Below, piece by piece: positions 34,514 through 47,459 of a stretch of DNA of 64,000 nt. The notes beneath the pieces are model-generated. The model worked only from the letters and a program-made list of their open reading frames with translations. It had not been told where the DNA came from and ran no database searches. Source of the DNA: Rhizophagus irregularis (taxonomy: Eukaryota > Glomeromycota > Glomeromycetes > Glomerales > Glomeraceae). The stretch spans positions 3,348,001 to 3,412,000 of the forward strand of contig NC_089437.1 in NCBI RefSeq assembly GCF_026210795.1. Direction: 5' to 3'. The translations under genes and the position numbers were made by a program. Within the stretch, counting starts at the first letter, position 1, and every line of letters starts with the position of its first letter.

Positions 34514-35890
34514 GAATGATAACGATTTAAGTTCAGCTTTCAGTGCTATTCCTGCTAATCAATTATTATATTTGAAGATGCTGACACACAATCAAGAGTT
34601 CTTCATAAACAAAAACTAAACGTTCAATTTATGAGGACCTTTCTCTGTCAAAACCAACATGATGATAAAAGATCTACTTATATAGTTTCTTGTTACAGGT
34701 TTGATTATCACTTTATTATAGATATTATTCAAAGATTTTATGATTTGTGTATGTCTTCAATTGTTAATTACAAGAAATTAACCAACCTCTTATTAGCAAT
34801 CATGTAAAATATGATTGTAGAAAACTTACCTAATAAATGTTGTTAAGTACAATCATCATGTATGAAGCAATTAATATATTCTAGCATGAGTTCCTAATAA
34901 AACCCTATTCCTAAATAAGTTTAATCCCTTATTCATTGAAATCTTTTTGATTAGCTGTATTTGAATGTAGAAAAACGATTCCAATTAATGTAATTACGAA
35001 AATAAAATTGGGCTTTTCTTATTAAGAATCAAAATCATAAGCTGAAAAATATTGTATTACGTTCTCTTTGTTGTTGAATGTACCTTTTGTTTTATATAAC
35101 CTTTTTTTCTAAATTGAAAGAAAAAAATTCAAGGCAATAAAGATAATTTACATACAAAACTCCGCATGTAAAATGTAAAATGTTCTAAATTAAAAGTGCT
35201 AGAATTTCAGCCGAAAATAGGCCTTTTGATTCCTATGATTATAAATCGAACCATCTTGTCCAAAATTGTCTACAATCCGCTTTCATTACATAATTGTCAT
35301 TCGAATATCAAATTTGAAAATTATTGCGTGTACGATATTGAATATCGGACTTGATTATAAAGAAAACTATAAAAACAGTTGGAAAGTCTAGATTATTCAC
35401 GGAAGATGTTTTTATTGGCTAAATCAGAACAACCAATCAATATATATTTAGTGATATCGTAAAAATTTTAACAAAATAGTAAAAAAAAAGTTCTATTTTC
35501 TTTCACTTTACTCAATTCCTTTGCATCGGCAAAAGTAATTTTATACAAGTTATTATAATGTCTGTTGTAGGTGCGTAATAATGTGATTATAATGTAATAA
35601 AATTATTCTAATATCCTACAGTGTTATTAAAACTATCCTAATGGGATTATGTCTGCATCATAAGAGACCCAAAACCTATAAAAGCAGTGCAAATTCATTT
35701 AGTTGGAATTTTATATTTGCTTTGTGCAAGAAAAAAAAATAAAATCTACTATCGTGTAAACCAATAAAACAATATTCAAGAAATATGGCAACGTGATAGT
35801 TTGTTTCTCCCTGCAACAACTACATCTAATCATAATCATTTATTCATAGAGGAAATGTAGAGTATTCAAGTCTTGTTCAATACTTCAGAA
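34514..35890. other. Intergenic and promoter sequence
   Basis: No gene is seen. A TATA-like CCTATAAAAGCAG lies at about 35672-35684, about 210 bases before the next proposed start, and may be its promoter. Confidence 0.4.
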
Positions 35891-36548
35891 ATGATTTACG
35901 CTTTATTCTACATTTCGGTGTTATCTGGTAAATCTTACGTGACAGTAGACTTTAACTTACTAATGATGCTTACGCACAAGCCAGCAAGATTTCTATGGCA
36001 GTTCAAACTCATTTGGAACTAATTTTTAACAAGAAGTTTGGTGATATTAATTCTACTTTAGAAAATATAGAAGTGAGTACAGATGCCCTTCTTAATCAAC
36101 TATATAATAAGGAAACGGGTTTGGATGATGAAATTAAAATATATCTGACCAAAAAGTTCAACGAAATTAATATCGAGAACCATAAAAACATGTTAGCATT
36201 ATATGATAAGTTTCTTAATATCAAAGAGCGTGTTTAGTTAGCAAATGACGAGCAATATGATAATTTTATAACAAATACAGCTCGCTTTAGTGAACAGCTT
36301 AATAAACATACTCGATCAAATGATGAGATCCTTACCATCCGTGAAAAACTTGACCACCTTGAAGGATATTTAAGAATTCTGGCCCCACATATTCTAAATA
36401 TTACTTCTATATCCGGCTTTAATGATTCATCCTCTTTTACAGGTAAATGTTTTAATATCTTAATGCTAGGTTTTAGCGTAATATATAGCTAAATACTTTT
36501 ATTAACTTAGGCTCAAGTGAAGAGGATAATTTGGATGATATACAGTAG
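35891..36548 (+). pseudogene. Unrecognised, possibly secreted coiled-coil protein gene with one in-frame TAG
   Basis: The best model joins exon 35891-35927 to 35981-36442 and 36511-36548. A TACTAAT branch-site-like motif precedes the second exon. The start MIYALFYISVLSA is signal-peptide-like. The rest is amphipathic helix (LNQLYNKETGLDDEIKIYL, FNEINIENHKNMLALYDKF, NDEILTIREKLDHLEGYL) with an acidic end (SSEEDNLDDIQ). TAG at 36235-36237 interrupts the frame once. No domain is recognised. The first exon is uncertain; the ATG at 35995 is an alternative start. Confidence 0.45.
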
Positions 36549-37555
36549 ATCTAAATTACATATAGTTCATTTGTATTATATGTAGTCTATTTTGAATTAT
36601 ATCATATAGATCTTAGCTTGTTATATTTCTCCTGGCTGACTTTTTCTCATGTAATACTTTACAAAAAATATTATGGTCCCAAATGGACCTTTTATTTCGA
36701 ATTTTATAAACATGTGTCCTGCTTTGGCAATTAAAAAAATAAACACTGTGCTATGAGTTATGACAGTTATAATGTTTCTTTTTTTAGCTATACAAAATCT
36801 GATTAACTGATCATCCCATGATTTTGAGAAACAACTCAGCGCTATGATAATATGCATGTAAATATAAAATTAGCTTGGCTGAGAAATGATTCTATATAAA
36901 TCCCTGATATGCTGTAATCGAATAAAAATGAATCTGATATTTATTGTAATTAGTACTCTTCCTATCTAACTAATCCAGAGCAGTGATCATTGATTTAGAA
37001 GAATTGCTGAGCCATGCTTAGATTGCTTAGTGCCTTGTGATAAAATAAATGATCAGATAGGCAAGTTTGTGTAATATTAATTTTCACATATCTAGCACAT
37101 TCAAAAAAAAAATTTGTTCTTTATTTTTTCCCTGTATAAACATGAGAAAAATGTAAAAGAGCGTTTAGTTGCAACAGAATCTACCCTATAAGTTAATAGT
37201 ACTGACAAAAGTATATGTTATGAAAAGCTGAGGACTTCGCAATTTCGAGATCGCCAGGTGTAAAACCAACTGTGTCTTGCAGAGTAGATCTCCATATGAA
37301 AAGGTATGAGGATTCCGTTTACATGTGCTTTCATGGAACTCTTGGCATCATACAACAATGCTAATCACTATTTTTATCCCTTATCTTTTTTTCCAGCAAG
37401 ATATATAGCATGTAGGAGTATGGAAGTTCAGCCAACTTTTCGCAAAAATATTTCCTGTAAAATAATGCAAAAATAAGGTATGTATATGCCAGAAGTTGTG
37501 TATGTATAGGGCAAGTTTTTTCTCACTATGGGCTTCATATTTAGGAATTGAAAGA
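36549..37555. other. Intergenic with an interspersed repeat
   Basis: No supported gene. 37425-37535 is the second copy of the repeat at 30400-30510. Confidence 0.45.
37425..37535 (+). repeat. Interspersed repeat, copy 2
   Basis: Matches 30400-30510 in the order GAAGTTCAGCCAACTTT, AAGGTATGTATATGCCAGAA, TGTATGTATAGGGCAAG and TTCTCACTATGGGC. Confidence 0.6.
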
Positions 37556-37564
37556 AGACTACCC

Positions 37565-37850
37565 TATCACTAGTATGTATCCGGGTATGTCATCCTAGTA
37601 TGTATCTGGATACATCATCCAGGGTATCTTTCTTCAGAATCTTTATATAAAATTATGGAAGAAGGATATTCTATTACTAGTATGTATCCGGATAACTGCG
37701 TAATCTATTATATAAATATTGGCAGAAGCCTCCACTCCGTTCCCATCTCAAAGTATGTACTCAGATATGGCATGAAGTCTTTTTTGAAATCTTTATATAA
37801 AATAATGGAAGAAGACTTTATCTTTCTAGATATGTACTCAAGTATGGTAT
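37565..37850. repeat. Irregular repeats of CTAGTATGTATCCGGATA and ATCTTTATATAAAAT
   Basis: TAGTATGTATC(C/T)GG(G/A)TA occurs at about 37572, 37598 and 37678, with a diverged copy near 37752 (AGTATGTACTCAG). The block ATCTTTATATAAAAT(T/A)ATGGAAGAAG occurs at about 37640 and 37788. Two larger units of about 150 bases are suggested. Confidence 0.6.
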
Positions 37851-37869
37851 AAATGGGCCGACCACTATA

Positions 37870-38530
37870 ATACATATCGCACCTCCAACTTCGGACACAA
37901 AATTGGCATATATGTACCGGCAATATTAAAATAGGCAATAGTTGCTTTGGTTGCAAGGTGCGCAGTTCCGGCAAACAAATAAGCTGACCATAATAATGCC
38001 TATTAAAACTCCAATCCTTTAACTAACTGACCCTTGAAAGTTACTCGAAAGATGCGAGAAAGTGACGGAAAAATGCTGGGAATTGGCGAGGAACTGAATC
38101 ACATGATTAGCGCAGTAAGGTGCAGAAAATTTTTGATTAATTTTGGCCAGCACTATTCCATAATTCTAGTCAGAACTTTGGCATAATATTTCGGCATCCA
38201 AGCTGGTGAATTAATAGAAATACTCTGGTTTCCTGCCAGTTCCAAGTCACTACCATGGCACTATCATGGAGCTGGATCTTCAAATCACGTATCCTAAAGA
38301 TCAGCCGAAATTATGGCATAGTGTCAGCCAAAATTAAACGCAAATTTACTGCGCCACCTGACACGATTTTTTTACCACAATTTGGCATTTTAACAGGCAA
38401 TCAAACAAGCGCAAAGGGTAAGCATTTCAATAAAGAATCCAGCATCCAACCAGGCACAGGAGGCCAGCACACTCAACATAAAACCAGATATCCAAAAAGC
38501 TACAGACAACTAGCAGCCCCAATATAGAAA
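37870..38530. repeat. Probable interspersed repeat, GC-richer segment
   Basis: This segment is clearly less AT-rich than its surroundings and repeats short motifs (TTTGGCAT, GCCGAAATTATGGCAT, AACTTTGGCATA). It includes an open frame at 38255-38527 that resembles sequence I remember as recurring in Rhizophagus predicted proteins (GTGGQHTQHKT). It is more likely a transposon fragment than a gene. Confidence 0.4.
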
Positions 38531-38688
38531 TTGATATGCAAAAGACTCAGAAACAAGAAGAAAAGCGTGGTTAGATTATATGGTGATAGTTAGATCAAAT
38601 GGTGAGTGGTAGTTAGATTATATGGTGGTAAAAAACGATGAATAACAGGAAAGGTTAAAGGGATATATAGAGTATAAAATAGATACAC

Positions 38689-38871
38689 AAATTCTTTTTG
38701 TTCCTTCATTAAAAGAAGTTTATAATAATCAAAATCTCTATCTAACGTAAGAGATTTATCCGTTTCCTAAATTCAAATTGTTTTTCTAAGTTATCTTGAA
38801 TATTATAATCTATTAATCCATATGCTCTATGAAGTGCAGCAAAAACTATGTTGTTTCGAATAAAAGTCATA
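38689..38871 (-). pseudogene. Truncated kinase-family N-terminus
   Basis: Begins MTFIRNNIVFAALHRAYGLI then DYNIQDNLEKQFEFRKR, clearly matching the start of the two longer kinase genes (REDIVFAA..RAYA.TDYNIQ). A deletion then breaks the frame. Similarity ends near 38689 at the first CxxC region. No kinase domain follows, so this is a 5' fragment. Confidence 0.8.
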
Positions 38872-40661
38872 ATGTGAAATAAACAATTTTTTTTATTAAA
38901 AATGAAATTTAATGGATTAAAAAATTCCGGAGCGAGTTTCATAAACAAAGTAAATAAATATCGTTTTTGGTCACACCCATGCATAATATATTAAATATTA
39001 TATGAAACAGGTGATAGAAGTGACGATTAATGTGGTGAACTTGCAGGTGCATTAATCACAAAGAATGGCCAATCACGTTATTGAATGTCGAACTCACATG
39101 AATCACGTGAATCAAAGAAACTGTTAAAAGAAAATGTAATTTGAAAATTTACATATAAGATTTTTTGCGCTTATTATTGCAGAATACCAAGGGTAATTTT
39201 TTTAAAACAGTAACTAGTGAGGAAAGTTCAGCTTCGCGAATTTGTAATTCCAGAATTTCTTTTATAACTTAAATGAAATCATGTTCAACCAAATCCTCTA
39301 AAATGTTTTTAGACAAATTACAGTTTAGTGTAGTATAATAATAGTTAGTGCTTTAAATTACACAATTATAACATTCGAATTAATTATAAGAGCAATAAAA
39401 AATAAGACTAATAAGAAACCATGGTATGAAGTTTAACAAGTCGCACGCTTTGTTCCACCACATTCATAACTATACAGTAATAGTAACGTTGTCGAATAAT
39501 TCGACATATCACAGAATTAATACTTATAAAATTAAAATTCTCCAAAAAATTACCTAATTTTTTTTTATAAAAAAAGGTACAGTACGTCAAAAATTGATAT
39601 AAAATTTTAAAAAAATATATATATCAGATATATATATATTTTTTTATTACGTAAAAATTCATAAATTGTGTAATAAAACTTTACGTTTAATTCGTTATGT
39701 CGTCTTCTCATATAATGGAATATCAAAATTACAAATATACTATATATTTTTTTAAATTAACTATTTATGTTAAAATATTTATAAAAATGATCTATTAGTT
39801 ATCGTATAACTTTGCACGGACAATCCGATCGCGCATAATTTAGGTTTAGATCTATCTACAATTACCAAATTTATTCAAAGTATAATTAAACATGGTTTAA
39901 CACTTTGCAGAAATTTTAGGGGTTCATAAAATTTATTGTTACTATATTTTCTTTTTTTGACCATACCTCATTTGATTGAATCCCTAAAAAAAATTTATTT
40001 GTTTGTTGTCTAACCATTTTATTTTTTTTTTTCAATTAATTGATTACAGATCTCTTATTGGTGCAGATTCATTTTTTTTTTAGGTAAAAAAAATAATTAT
40101 AAAATATAAATGTTGCGTAACTTGAAAAAATGATTTTTGTACATCCTTGTTATTTATTTATTTATAATAAAGTATTAAATTATATATAAACTTCATTCAA
40201 TGCAATGCATATAATATTAAAAACAAATTATTTTTTTTTTTAATTTCCTCTTTTTTTTACTTTTTTTCTACCCCGAATTTTTTATTTTTTTTTAAAAAAA
40301 TTTAAAAAAAAAGTAAAAAAATTATTAAAAAAAAAACAATTTCATGAAAATTATTTATATTGATTTTTGTATATTTGTGTCCCTTTGACGTGTAATAAAA
40401 AAAAAATTAAAATAACAATAATAATAATAATAATAATTCCTTACAATTAATAACAAAAAAAAAACAATCAATTAATTAAATAATAAATTTCGTACATAAT
40501 CTTTGTTTGATTAGTGTCCTTTATCTCCTTTACTCCCCAATTTTCTTCCCTTACAAAAAATTTTCACCACGGAAAGAACAAAGAAACTTTGGGGAAGTTA
40601 TAGTAGGAGATTTTCTAAACGTCATCAGAAACAATCGATCCTTTTTAATAATCCAACTGTA
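38872..40661. other. Intergenic and promoter sequence before ELMO
   Basis: Strongly AT-rich, with long T and A tracts (40200-40480) and an AAT microsatellite near 40410-40437. A CT-rich stretch with TCCTTTATCTCC and TCTTCCC at 40515-40555 precedes the ATG by about 110 bases and may mark the start region. No other gene is seen. Confidence 0.5.
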
Positions 40662-43507
40662 ATGTCAACTCCCGTTACCGTTCATCATGATAAATCTAAT
40701 GTATTATGTAATGTTGATGTTGCTCAACCTATAGAAAAAATTATTAAAACTTTGTGTATTGAACAATTTAATATACAAGAACCTGCAGCCCTTTATGCTC
40801 TTAGGTTGTTGGATACTGATGAATTGATTACTGATGAGGTATTTATACTAATTATTTAAATTATTTGTTTACAAAAAAATTGAAAATGATAATTTAATTT
40901 CTTTCTCATTTGAATTTAGAATCTCCGACGAAAAATAAAAGAGAATGAACGGTTGAAATTAGTTTCATCACCGTTGATCGAAGCGGCCGAAATTTGTGAA
41001 AAATTAGGTTCTAACGATGATAGAGTCCTAAAATTGGCTACCTTTTCTCTTCAAAAGTACATCAAGGTAAGTGAGCACAAATATGTTTATTTTAATAAAA
41101 CAATTAATATATATTCGATTTGTTTTTTTTTTAGGAAGTAGAATTCGCTGATGAGTTTTTAAAACGAAATGGATTAAAATCTCTTATTGATATAATAAAT
41201 AATTCAAGTGGAAATACTCTTGCTTATGCTTTAACTTCAATGCAAAATCTTATGGAACATGATCATGGATGGGAAGATTTAGGCTTTGATTTTATCAATA
41301 AGGTAAGGAGATCAATGTGATCAAAGCGATTTTTTCCGTCGTAAATAATTGTTTATCTAATCAATTTTCTTTTCCGTTAGGTGATAAATATTTTAGTGAA
41401 ACAAACGTTAGTGAATATTTGTAGACCTGCTACGGCAATAATTATTAAATTAGCTACAGCAGATAAAAATTCTACAACTTCGGCGATAAAAACATACGGT
41501 TTTGATGTATTACATGATGCAATGATAAAGCAACCAAATTTTTTTTCAACTTTAGTTCAACGTCTTTCATCTGCTGATTATGTCTTGTGTTCGAATAGTT
41601 TATGTTTAATTAATGCTTTAATGAGACATGTTACGGATCATCATTGGGAATCTTTTATGGATATGATGATTAAGCTAAAAGTTAGGAAAGCTGTCGCGGT
41701 ATGTATGAAATATTTACGAACAATCGAAATTTTTATTTTGATGACTTTTTTTAACGCTATTTGAACTCTTAGTTATTGATGAATGGAGTACATGGAGATG
41801 AATTATCAAAACATTTGCTAGAATTTCAATCCCTCTTCGTACGACAAGCATATCGATGGAAAAGGACACAAGTATCATTACATATTCCATCACATAAAGC
41901 AATGTTGGAAGAATTATGGTCAAAAGCAAATCTACCTGAAGAAGGTGGTAAATGGCGAAAAATTGGGTTCGCAACTGAAGCACCAAAATGGGAAATTCAA
42001 CGAGTCGGATATTTAGGACTTGAAAATATGCATGGATTTATGAAAAAAGATATTGATGATTACCAAAAAGTAAGTAAAATCGACCGACTGTAATATTATC
42101 ATTTTTTAACCGATTTCTCACGTAATTTTATTTTTGTTATTAGACAATCTTAGAACAACATAATCGTCCTGCAGAACGAAGATGTCCATTTGCAAAAACA
42201 TCGATAGAAGTTACAGAACTATTATGTGATTATTGGGATGTTAGTACTGGATGTAAGTGATGTTGTATAATTACTAGCTATTTACGTAATTTATATTTTT
42301 CTTTTAATAATTTTCTTTTTCTTCTTCCATTCTTTTTAGATACAACATCAACGTCATTTCAACCTTTATTGTTAGCGTTTGAAAAGATTCATTATATAAC
42401 AGTCAAATCATTTTTCAGATTATGGAATGAAATGGAAGCGACGGTTGATGATTTTCCTAAAGTATCGGCTTTAGTGAGAAGTCAATTAAAATTTGCATTA
42501 AGAGACGAGGCGACAAAACAATTATATGAATTTGAAAAAGATATGCTAGAAGTTGAATATAAAGTTATTAGAGATAGACAATTAAAAGAATTAGAATTAG
42601 GTGATGATTTATTAAGCAAAACTCCAGTGAGGTAAATAATTTATCAGATATGATTTCGATTTTAATTTATTAGCAAAATATTAATATATATTATTATATT
42701 TATATTTTTTTTTTTGTACCGTAGGAATTTACGTAGTAGATTATATACAGAATCGTACGAATTCGTAAAGAATCAACGTATTAAATGTTTATTAATAGGA
42801 GATTGGTTTCAAATTACAACAACTACAAATGTTCCATTAAATTCTACAACAAATCTTGGAAAAAAGACTATGATTAATAAAAAATGGAGATTTTATAGAT
42901 TAAGTCCGAATTTGAAATTTTTACATTATAGTGATTTTCCAGAGAAAACTTTTATTAGAGATGGAATTGAGGATCTTCCCGAAAGAAGTAAGTTAATAGT
43001 ATTAAATATTTGATTTGTTTTTTTAAAAAAATAAACGAATGATTTTTTTTATTAAAATTTTATCTTTTGATTTTAGTTGATTTATCTTTAGTGACTGATA
43101 TAATGACAGGACCTTCGCCACAGATAGCATCGACAATTGGATCACCACCTAAAGCCATCTCAAAACATCTTTCAACAAATATCATCATAACAAACAATAA
43201 CTTATCACAAGATTTAACGTTTTCATTAATGTCAGGACCAGATACAGTATTAACAGAATTTATAGCAAGAGATTATACACAATATTCAGAATGGACTGAT
43301 GGTCTTAATATGTTATTTGATAAAAATATTAATAGTAAAGATACAGCAGAATATATACATATATTAACAGAAATTGGAGTTAAAGTTAAATTATTAGATT
43401 TAAGTGGAGAAAAAGTTGAAATACCACAAAATATCGAAGTACCAAATAAATTACCTATCATTGGAACTGGTGGTAGCGGATTTTATTATGATGATCCTTT
43501 CTCTTAG
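40662..43507 (+). CDS. ELMO/CED-12 family protein
   Basis: Nine exons with consistent phases: 40662-40838, 40920-41066, 41135-41302, 41381-41698, 41773-42069, 42144-42252, 42340-42631, 42725-42987, 43077-43507. They encode 733 aa, close to animal ELMO1 (727 aa). An N-terminal helical armadillo-like region (ALTSMQNLMEHDHGWEDLG) is followed by the ELMO domain (about residues 280-450: GKWRKIGFATEAPKWEI, VGYLGLENMHGF, RRCPFAKTSIEVTELLCDYW, LLLAFEKIHYITVKSFFRLW), a helical linker, and a C-terminal PH domain (IKCLLIGDWFQI, KKWRFYRLSPNLKFLHYSDF, then FIARDYTQYSEWTDGLNML). Known members partner with DOCK proteins to activate Rac-type GTPases and remodel actin. A decayed second copy lies 4 kb downstream. 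Confidence 0.95.
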
Positions 43508-44354
43508 AGAAAAAAAAAAGTACAAAAAATTTAGGTTTCAAATTAATTTAATGTTTTTATTTATTTATTTATTTATTTATTTTATTATTTTGTCTAAAGG
43601 TTCAGTTTGAAGTAACTATTTTAAATATATTATAGTAAAAAAATTATTATTTATTATAATAATTAATAGTAATAATAAAAATTGAGGCATAATTTTTTTT
43701 TCGAGAATTAAAAGAATTTAATCTTATTTTTGTTGTAAGATATAAATTTATTTATTTTCATTGCAAGATTTAGATATTATCGAATCAATAATGATTTTTT
43801 CCTCATTATTATTCCAAATAAAATGAGTTAAAATACCAATGATGATAAAAACTTCTAAATTTACGTGAATTATTGAAGTTTTATTAATTCCGTTAAGAGG
43901 TCATGGTAGACAAAAAATATTTGAAAATATCATAATCAATTTTGAAGTTTGTCTTTTCATGCGAATGAACGATAATAATACAATATGGATAAAATTTTAA
44001 ATTTTTTTTCTATGAATAATTAATTTTTTTTCTAATAACAATTATATGTTATAAATAGTATTTTTTTTTTTTTTAAAAAAAAAAAGGGATAAGTTTGCCT
44101 CAAAATAATCTTATTCTAATAATTGTTTTTAGTTTATTCAATTATTAATAAACACTATCAAATGTCTTAAACAATGTTTCTCTTTTTTTCTTCGAAAGTA
44201 ATTTAAGATAATCCTAAATTAGCAAAGAAGGTCGTACAATTAAATGTATGATTTGTGCAACTTACTCGTAATAAAACTCCGTTTCAGGTTTTATTTAACG
44301 AATTCTTTTTTTTTTCACTTATTTAAAATTGATAAAAAAAATAAAATTTTTATT
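43508..44354. other. Intergenic; promoter of the plus-strand kinase gene
   Basis: From about 44045 it is a direct match, in reverse, to 16183-16500. The shared parts include a T-run/A-run palindrome at 44060-44090 and GTACAATTAAATGTATGATTTGTGC at 44234-44258, which is kept in both copies and may be regulatory. Confidence 0.5.
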
Positions 44355-46712
44355 ATGGCTTCTATTCGAGAAGATATAGTTTTTGCTGCATGCCATAGAG
44401 CATATGCATTAACAGATTATAATATTCAAAATACCTTAGACAAACAATTTGAATTTATGCAACGAACTATTCTTGCTGACAAATCTCTTACAAAAGATGA
44501 AAAATCACATGCAGTAAAATTATTAAATAAAGATTTTGACTATTATAAACTTCTTGATAATGAAGGAACAAAAAGAATTTGTGAAAATTGTCATGATGAA
44601 TGTTTAGCTACATTATACTGTGAACATTGTGTTCGAAATTATTTAAAATCAAATTTTTCAAACTGGACATCTGGAAATAATGATATTGATGATTTAATAC
44701 AACAATGTCAAATGGAAACAATTGCACCAAATAAAATAGTAGAATGGATCCCATATAATAAATTACAAAATATTAAATATTTAACTAAAGGTGGATGTTC
44801 CGAAATTTATACAGCAGATTGGATTGATGGATTTTGTAATGAATGGGATTCAAAAGAAAAACAATTAAAAAGATATGGAGGACATGATGTAGTACTCAAA
44901 AAGTTAGAAAATGTTGAAAGTGCTAATAGAAGTTGGTTTGAAGAGGTATGTAATTTAGGAATTATTTGTAAAGGTGACTAAAATAATTATTATGTAGTAA
45001 TATCCATTATTTTTTTATAGGGTAAATCTCATTTATCTATAAGTGGCAAATGTGCACAAGTTGTTCAATGTTATGGTTTAACAAAAAATCCATCAGATGG
45101 AAATTACATGCTTGCGATATATAAATTGGATTATAATTTAAGAGAATATTTACAACAAAATCATGATAAAATCATGTGGGAAAGAAGAATTCAAATTATT
45201 TATCATATAGTGGATGCCGTTTATTTAATTCATAATGAAAATGCCATTCATAGAGATTTGCATTCTGGAAATATATTATTTAATCATGGAAACATTCGTA
45301 TAAGTGATCTTGGATTTTGTGGACCAGCTGATAAACCATTAAATAGTATATATGGAAATCTTCCTTATATTGCACCAGAAGTTATTTCTGGAAAAAAAAC
45401 TTCTTTCGCATCTGATATTTATAGTATTGGAATGCTCATGTGGGAAATTTCATCTGGACAACCACCTTTTATTAATTTTGAAAATGATTATGAACTTGCA
45501 CTAAAAATAATAAATGGAATGAGACCAAAAATAGTACCAGGAACTCCTTTAGAATATAAAGAAATAATGGAACAATGTTGGAATGCTGATCCAACAAAAA
45601 GACCTGATATTAAAACTCTCAATAGTAAAATAGAAGAAATGAATAGGTTAAATTATCAAAATGAGTTAAAAAAAAATAAGAGTATAGTTAAAAAATTATT
45701 TGAAAAAATTAAATTATCCAAACCAAAAGCAAATACTATTGCAAAAATATATGAAATAAATAATTTTGAACCCACTAACACAAATAGTAGATTATTTACA
45801 AGTAAAGTATATCAATTTAAAAATCTTCCTGAACCAAAAAATGCAACGGAAGGTCGGTATAATTATATTCTTATATTTCACAAAAAAAGATGTATTTCAT
45901 ACAACGCATTACTAACATAGTTTTTTAAATGACCATTTCATATAAAATATAATAGAAGAACAAGAAGGTATATACATATATATATATATACATATTTTAT
46001 TTATATTCGAAGTTATTTATTAATTAGATTAATCTTAAAAGCATTTCATAGTAAACCTTACAGCTTTAGCATTCCCTATAATAGTAAGTATTAATTAAAG
46101 TTATATAGTAAATTAAACAGTAAACTTATTCATTTATTATTTTTTAGTTGAAGACCTTGATAACAAAAGTAATAATAATACATCAAAATCAAATGATATA
46201 TTTAAAGGTAAATAATTATTAAATTTTATAGTCTTATTTTCCAAATAATATATTAATAATTCATTCGGTTTTAATAATTAGATGATAGCAAAAAACTGTC
46301 TAAAGTATTTGAAACTATGCAAATAAATTCAAATAATGGTAAGTTCAATCGTAATTCTAATAATTCATAATTTATAATAATAATAATTTTTTTTATAGAT
46401 AATCAAGATAATTATAAAGAAGGAACTATACAAGTCAGAAAGCATAATATTGATGATATTAATGGTACAATCTATAAATTTTATTTAATAATAAATTTTT
46501 GAATTTTTGTATTAAATATTTAATTTTATCCCCCCTTTTTTTCTTTTTTATTAGATAACGATGAAATATATAATAATCCAAATCTTCATTCAGAAGAACA
46601 AGTTGAATTCGAAATTCCTAATGGTAATTACAATCTAAACGTATGTTTTTGAAATTTATTATAGACTTTTTATAATAACATTTTTTTTCGTTTAAATACA
46701 GATGGATTCTAA
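44355..46712 (+). CDS. CxxC / tyrosine-kinase-like protein kinase, intact
   Basis: Exons 44355-44945, 45021-45852, 45956-45967, 46042-46083, 46148-46207, 46282-46338, 46399-46464, 46555-46623, 46702-46712; 579 aa with all phases consistent. The N-terminus has CENCHDECLATLYCEHC, a likely zinc-binding four-cysteine module. The kinase domain (about residues 130-410) has TKGGCSEIY, VVLKKLE, HRDLHSGNIL, SDLGF, YIAPEVISG, FASDIYSIGMLMWEISSG and CWNADPTKRPD. Lys, both Asp and Asn are present, so it is probably active; the glycine loop is degenerate. The polar tail is made of small exons, one only 12 bases, nearly all phase 1 and starting with an Asp codon. It is the intact partner of the minus-strand copy at 13868-16182. 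Its substrate is unknown; such expanded families are thought to be signalling kinases. Confidence 0.9.
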
Positions 46713-47459
46713 TTATTTAAATTATATAAATTATATGATCATATCTTACGTTCATTATTTATATATATTTGTTTTTTTATTTAGAATTATTTAAACATTA
46801 AGAATAGAGTAGCAATTAGCAAATCGTCTCTTAGTTTGTAATTTGAATAATTCATATTTTAACATTTTAAATAAATTATATTTATTATACAAATGATTAT
46901 TTGTAGAAATTCATTGTTATATCACAGGATAGCGAGCAATACTTTATTCGAAAATTGAAATCAAACTCATGAAAACCTTACTTCCAAACGAAATACGAAT
47001 ATCAATTGAATGAAATTAAATGACATAAGGTCATATCTCATATTCTCATTATTATTGTCTTCATATATAATTAAAAAAAGCTAATTTCACTTTCTGAATA
47101 AATTAATAAAGATATAGTATTAAATCACTATTAATAAATTTTATCTTTTATAGTTGGGTAATTGCCTTTCAATAGTGCAATTATTCGTGATAAGGTGATA
47201 GATAAAGATTCGGAATATATTTTTCGCTACGAAATATTTTGACGTGTTTGATTAGTACTACCTGTACTACCTACATACTCTTGCATATTCCAAATTAAAA
47301 ATTTTGGATTGTTAATATTCGTTATTATACGGGCGTGCTTAAGATGTGACGCGAAGCGCCACATCATACCATTATCAAGCACGCCCGTACAATAACATAC
47401 AATTATTTAATTAAATGTTATTGCTTGAGTTTCCACCGATTATAATTAATTTATAATAT
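46713..47459. other. Intergenic; 3' duplicated flank and a hairpin
   Basis: 46790-46870 matches, in reverse, 13745-13825 beyond the other kinase, so the duplication extends past the stop. The remainder is AT-rich apart from the hairpin at 47321-47396. Confidence 0.5.
47321..47396. repeat. GC-rich foldback, MITE-like
   Basis: Outer arms GTTATTATACGGGCGTGCTT and AAGCACGCCCGTACAATAAC pair along 20 bases with one mismatch. Inside, ATGTG(G/A)CGC-type arms around GAA form a second hairpin. The segment is strikingly GC-rich for this region. Confidence 0.7.

Noticed and set aside
37655-37974. Open frames on both strands in the CTAGTATGTATCC repeat region
   Set aside because: They arise from the repeat units and have no support as proteins.
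38255-38527. 90-codon frame treated as a gene
   Set aside because: It lies inside a GC-richer probable interspersed repeat and has no domain; kept only as part of the repeat annotation.
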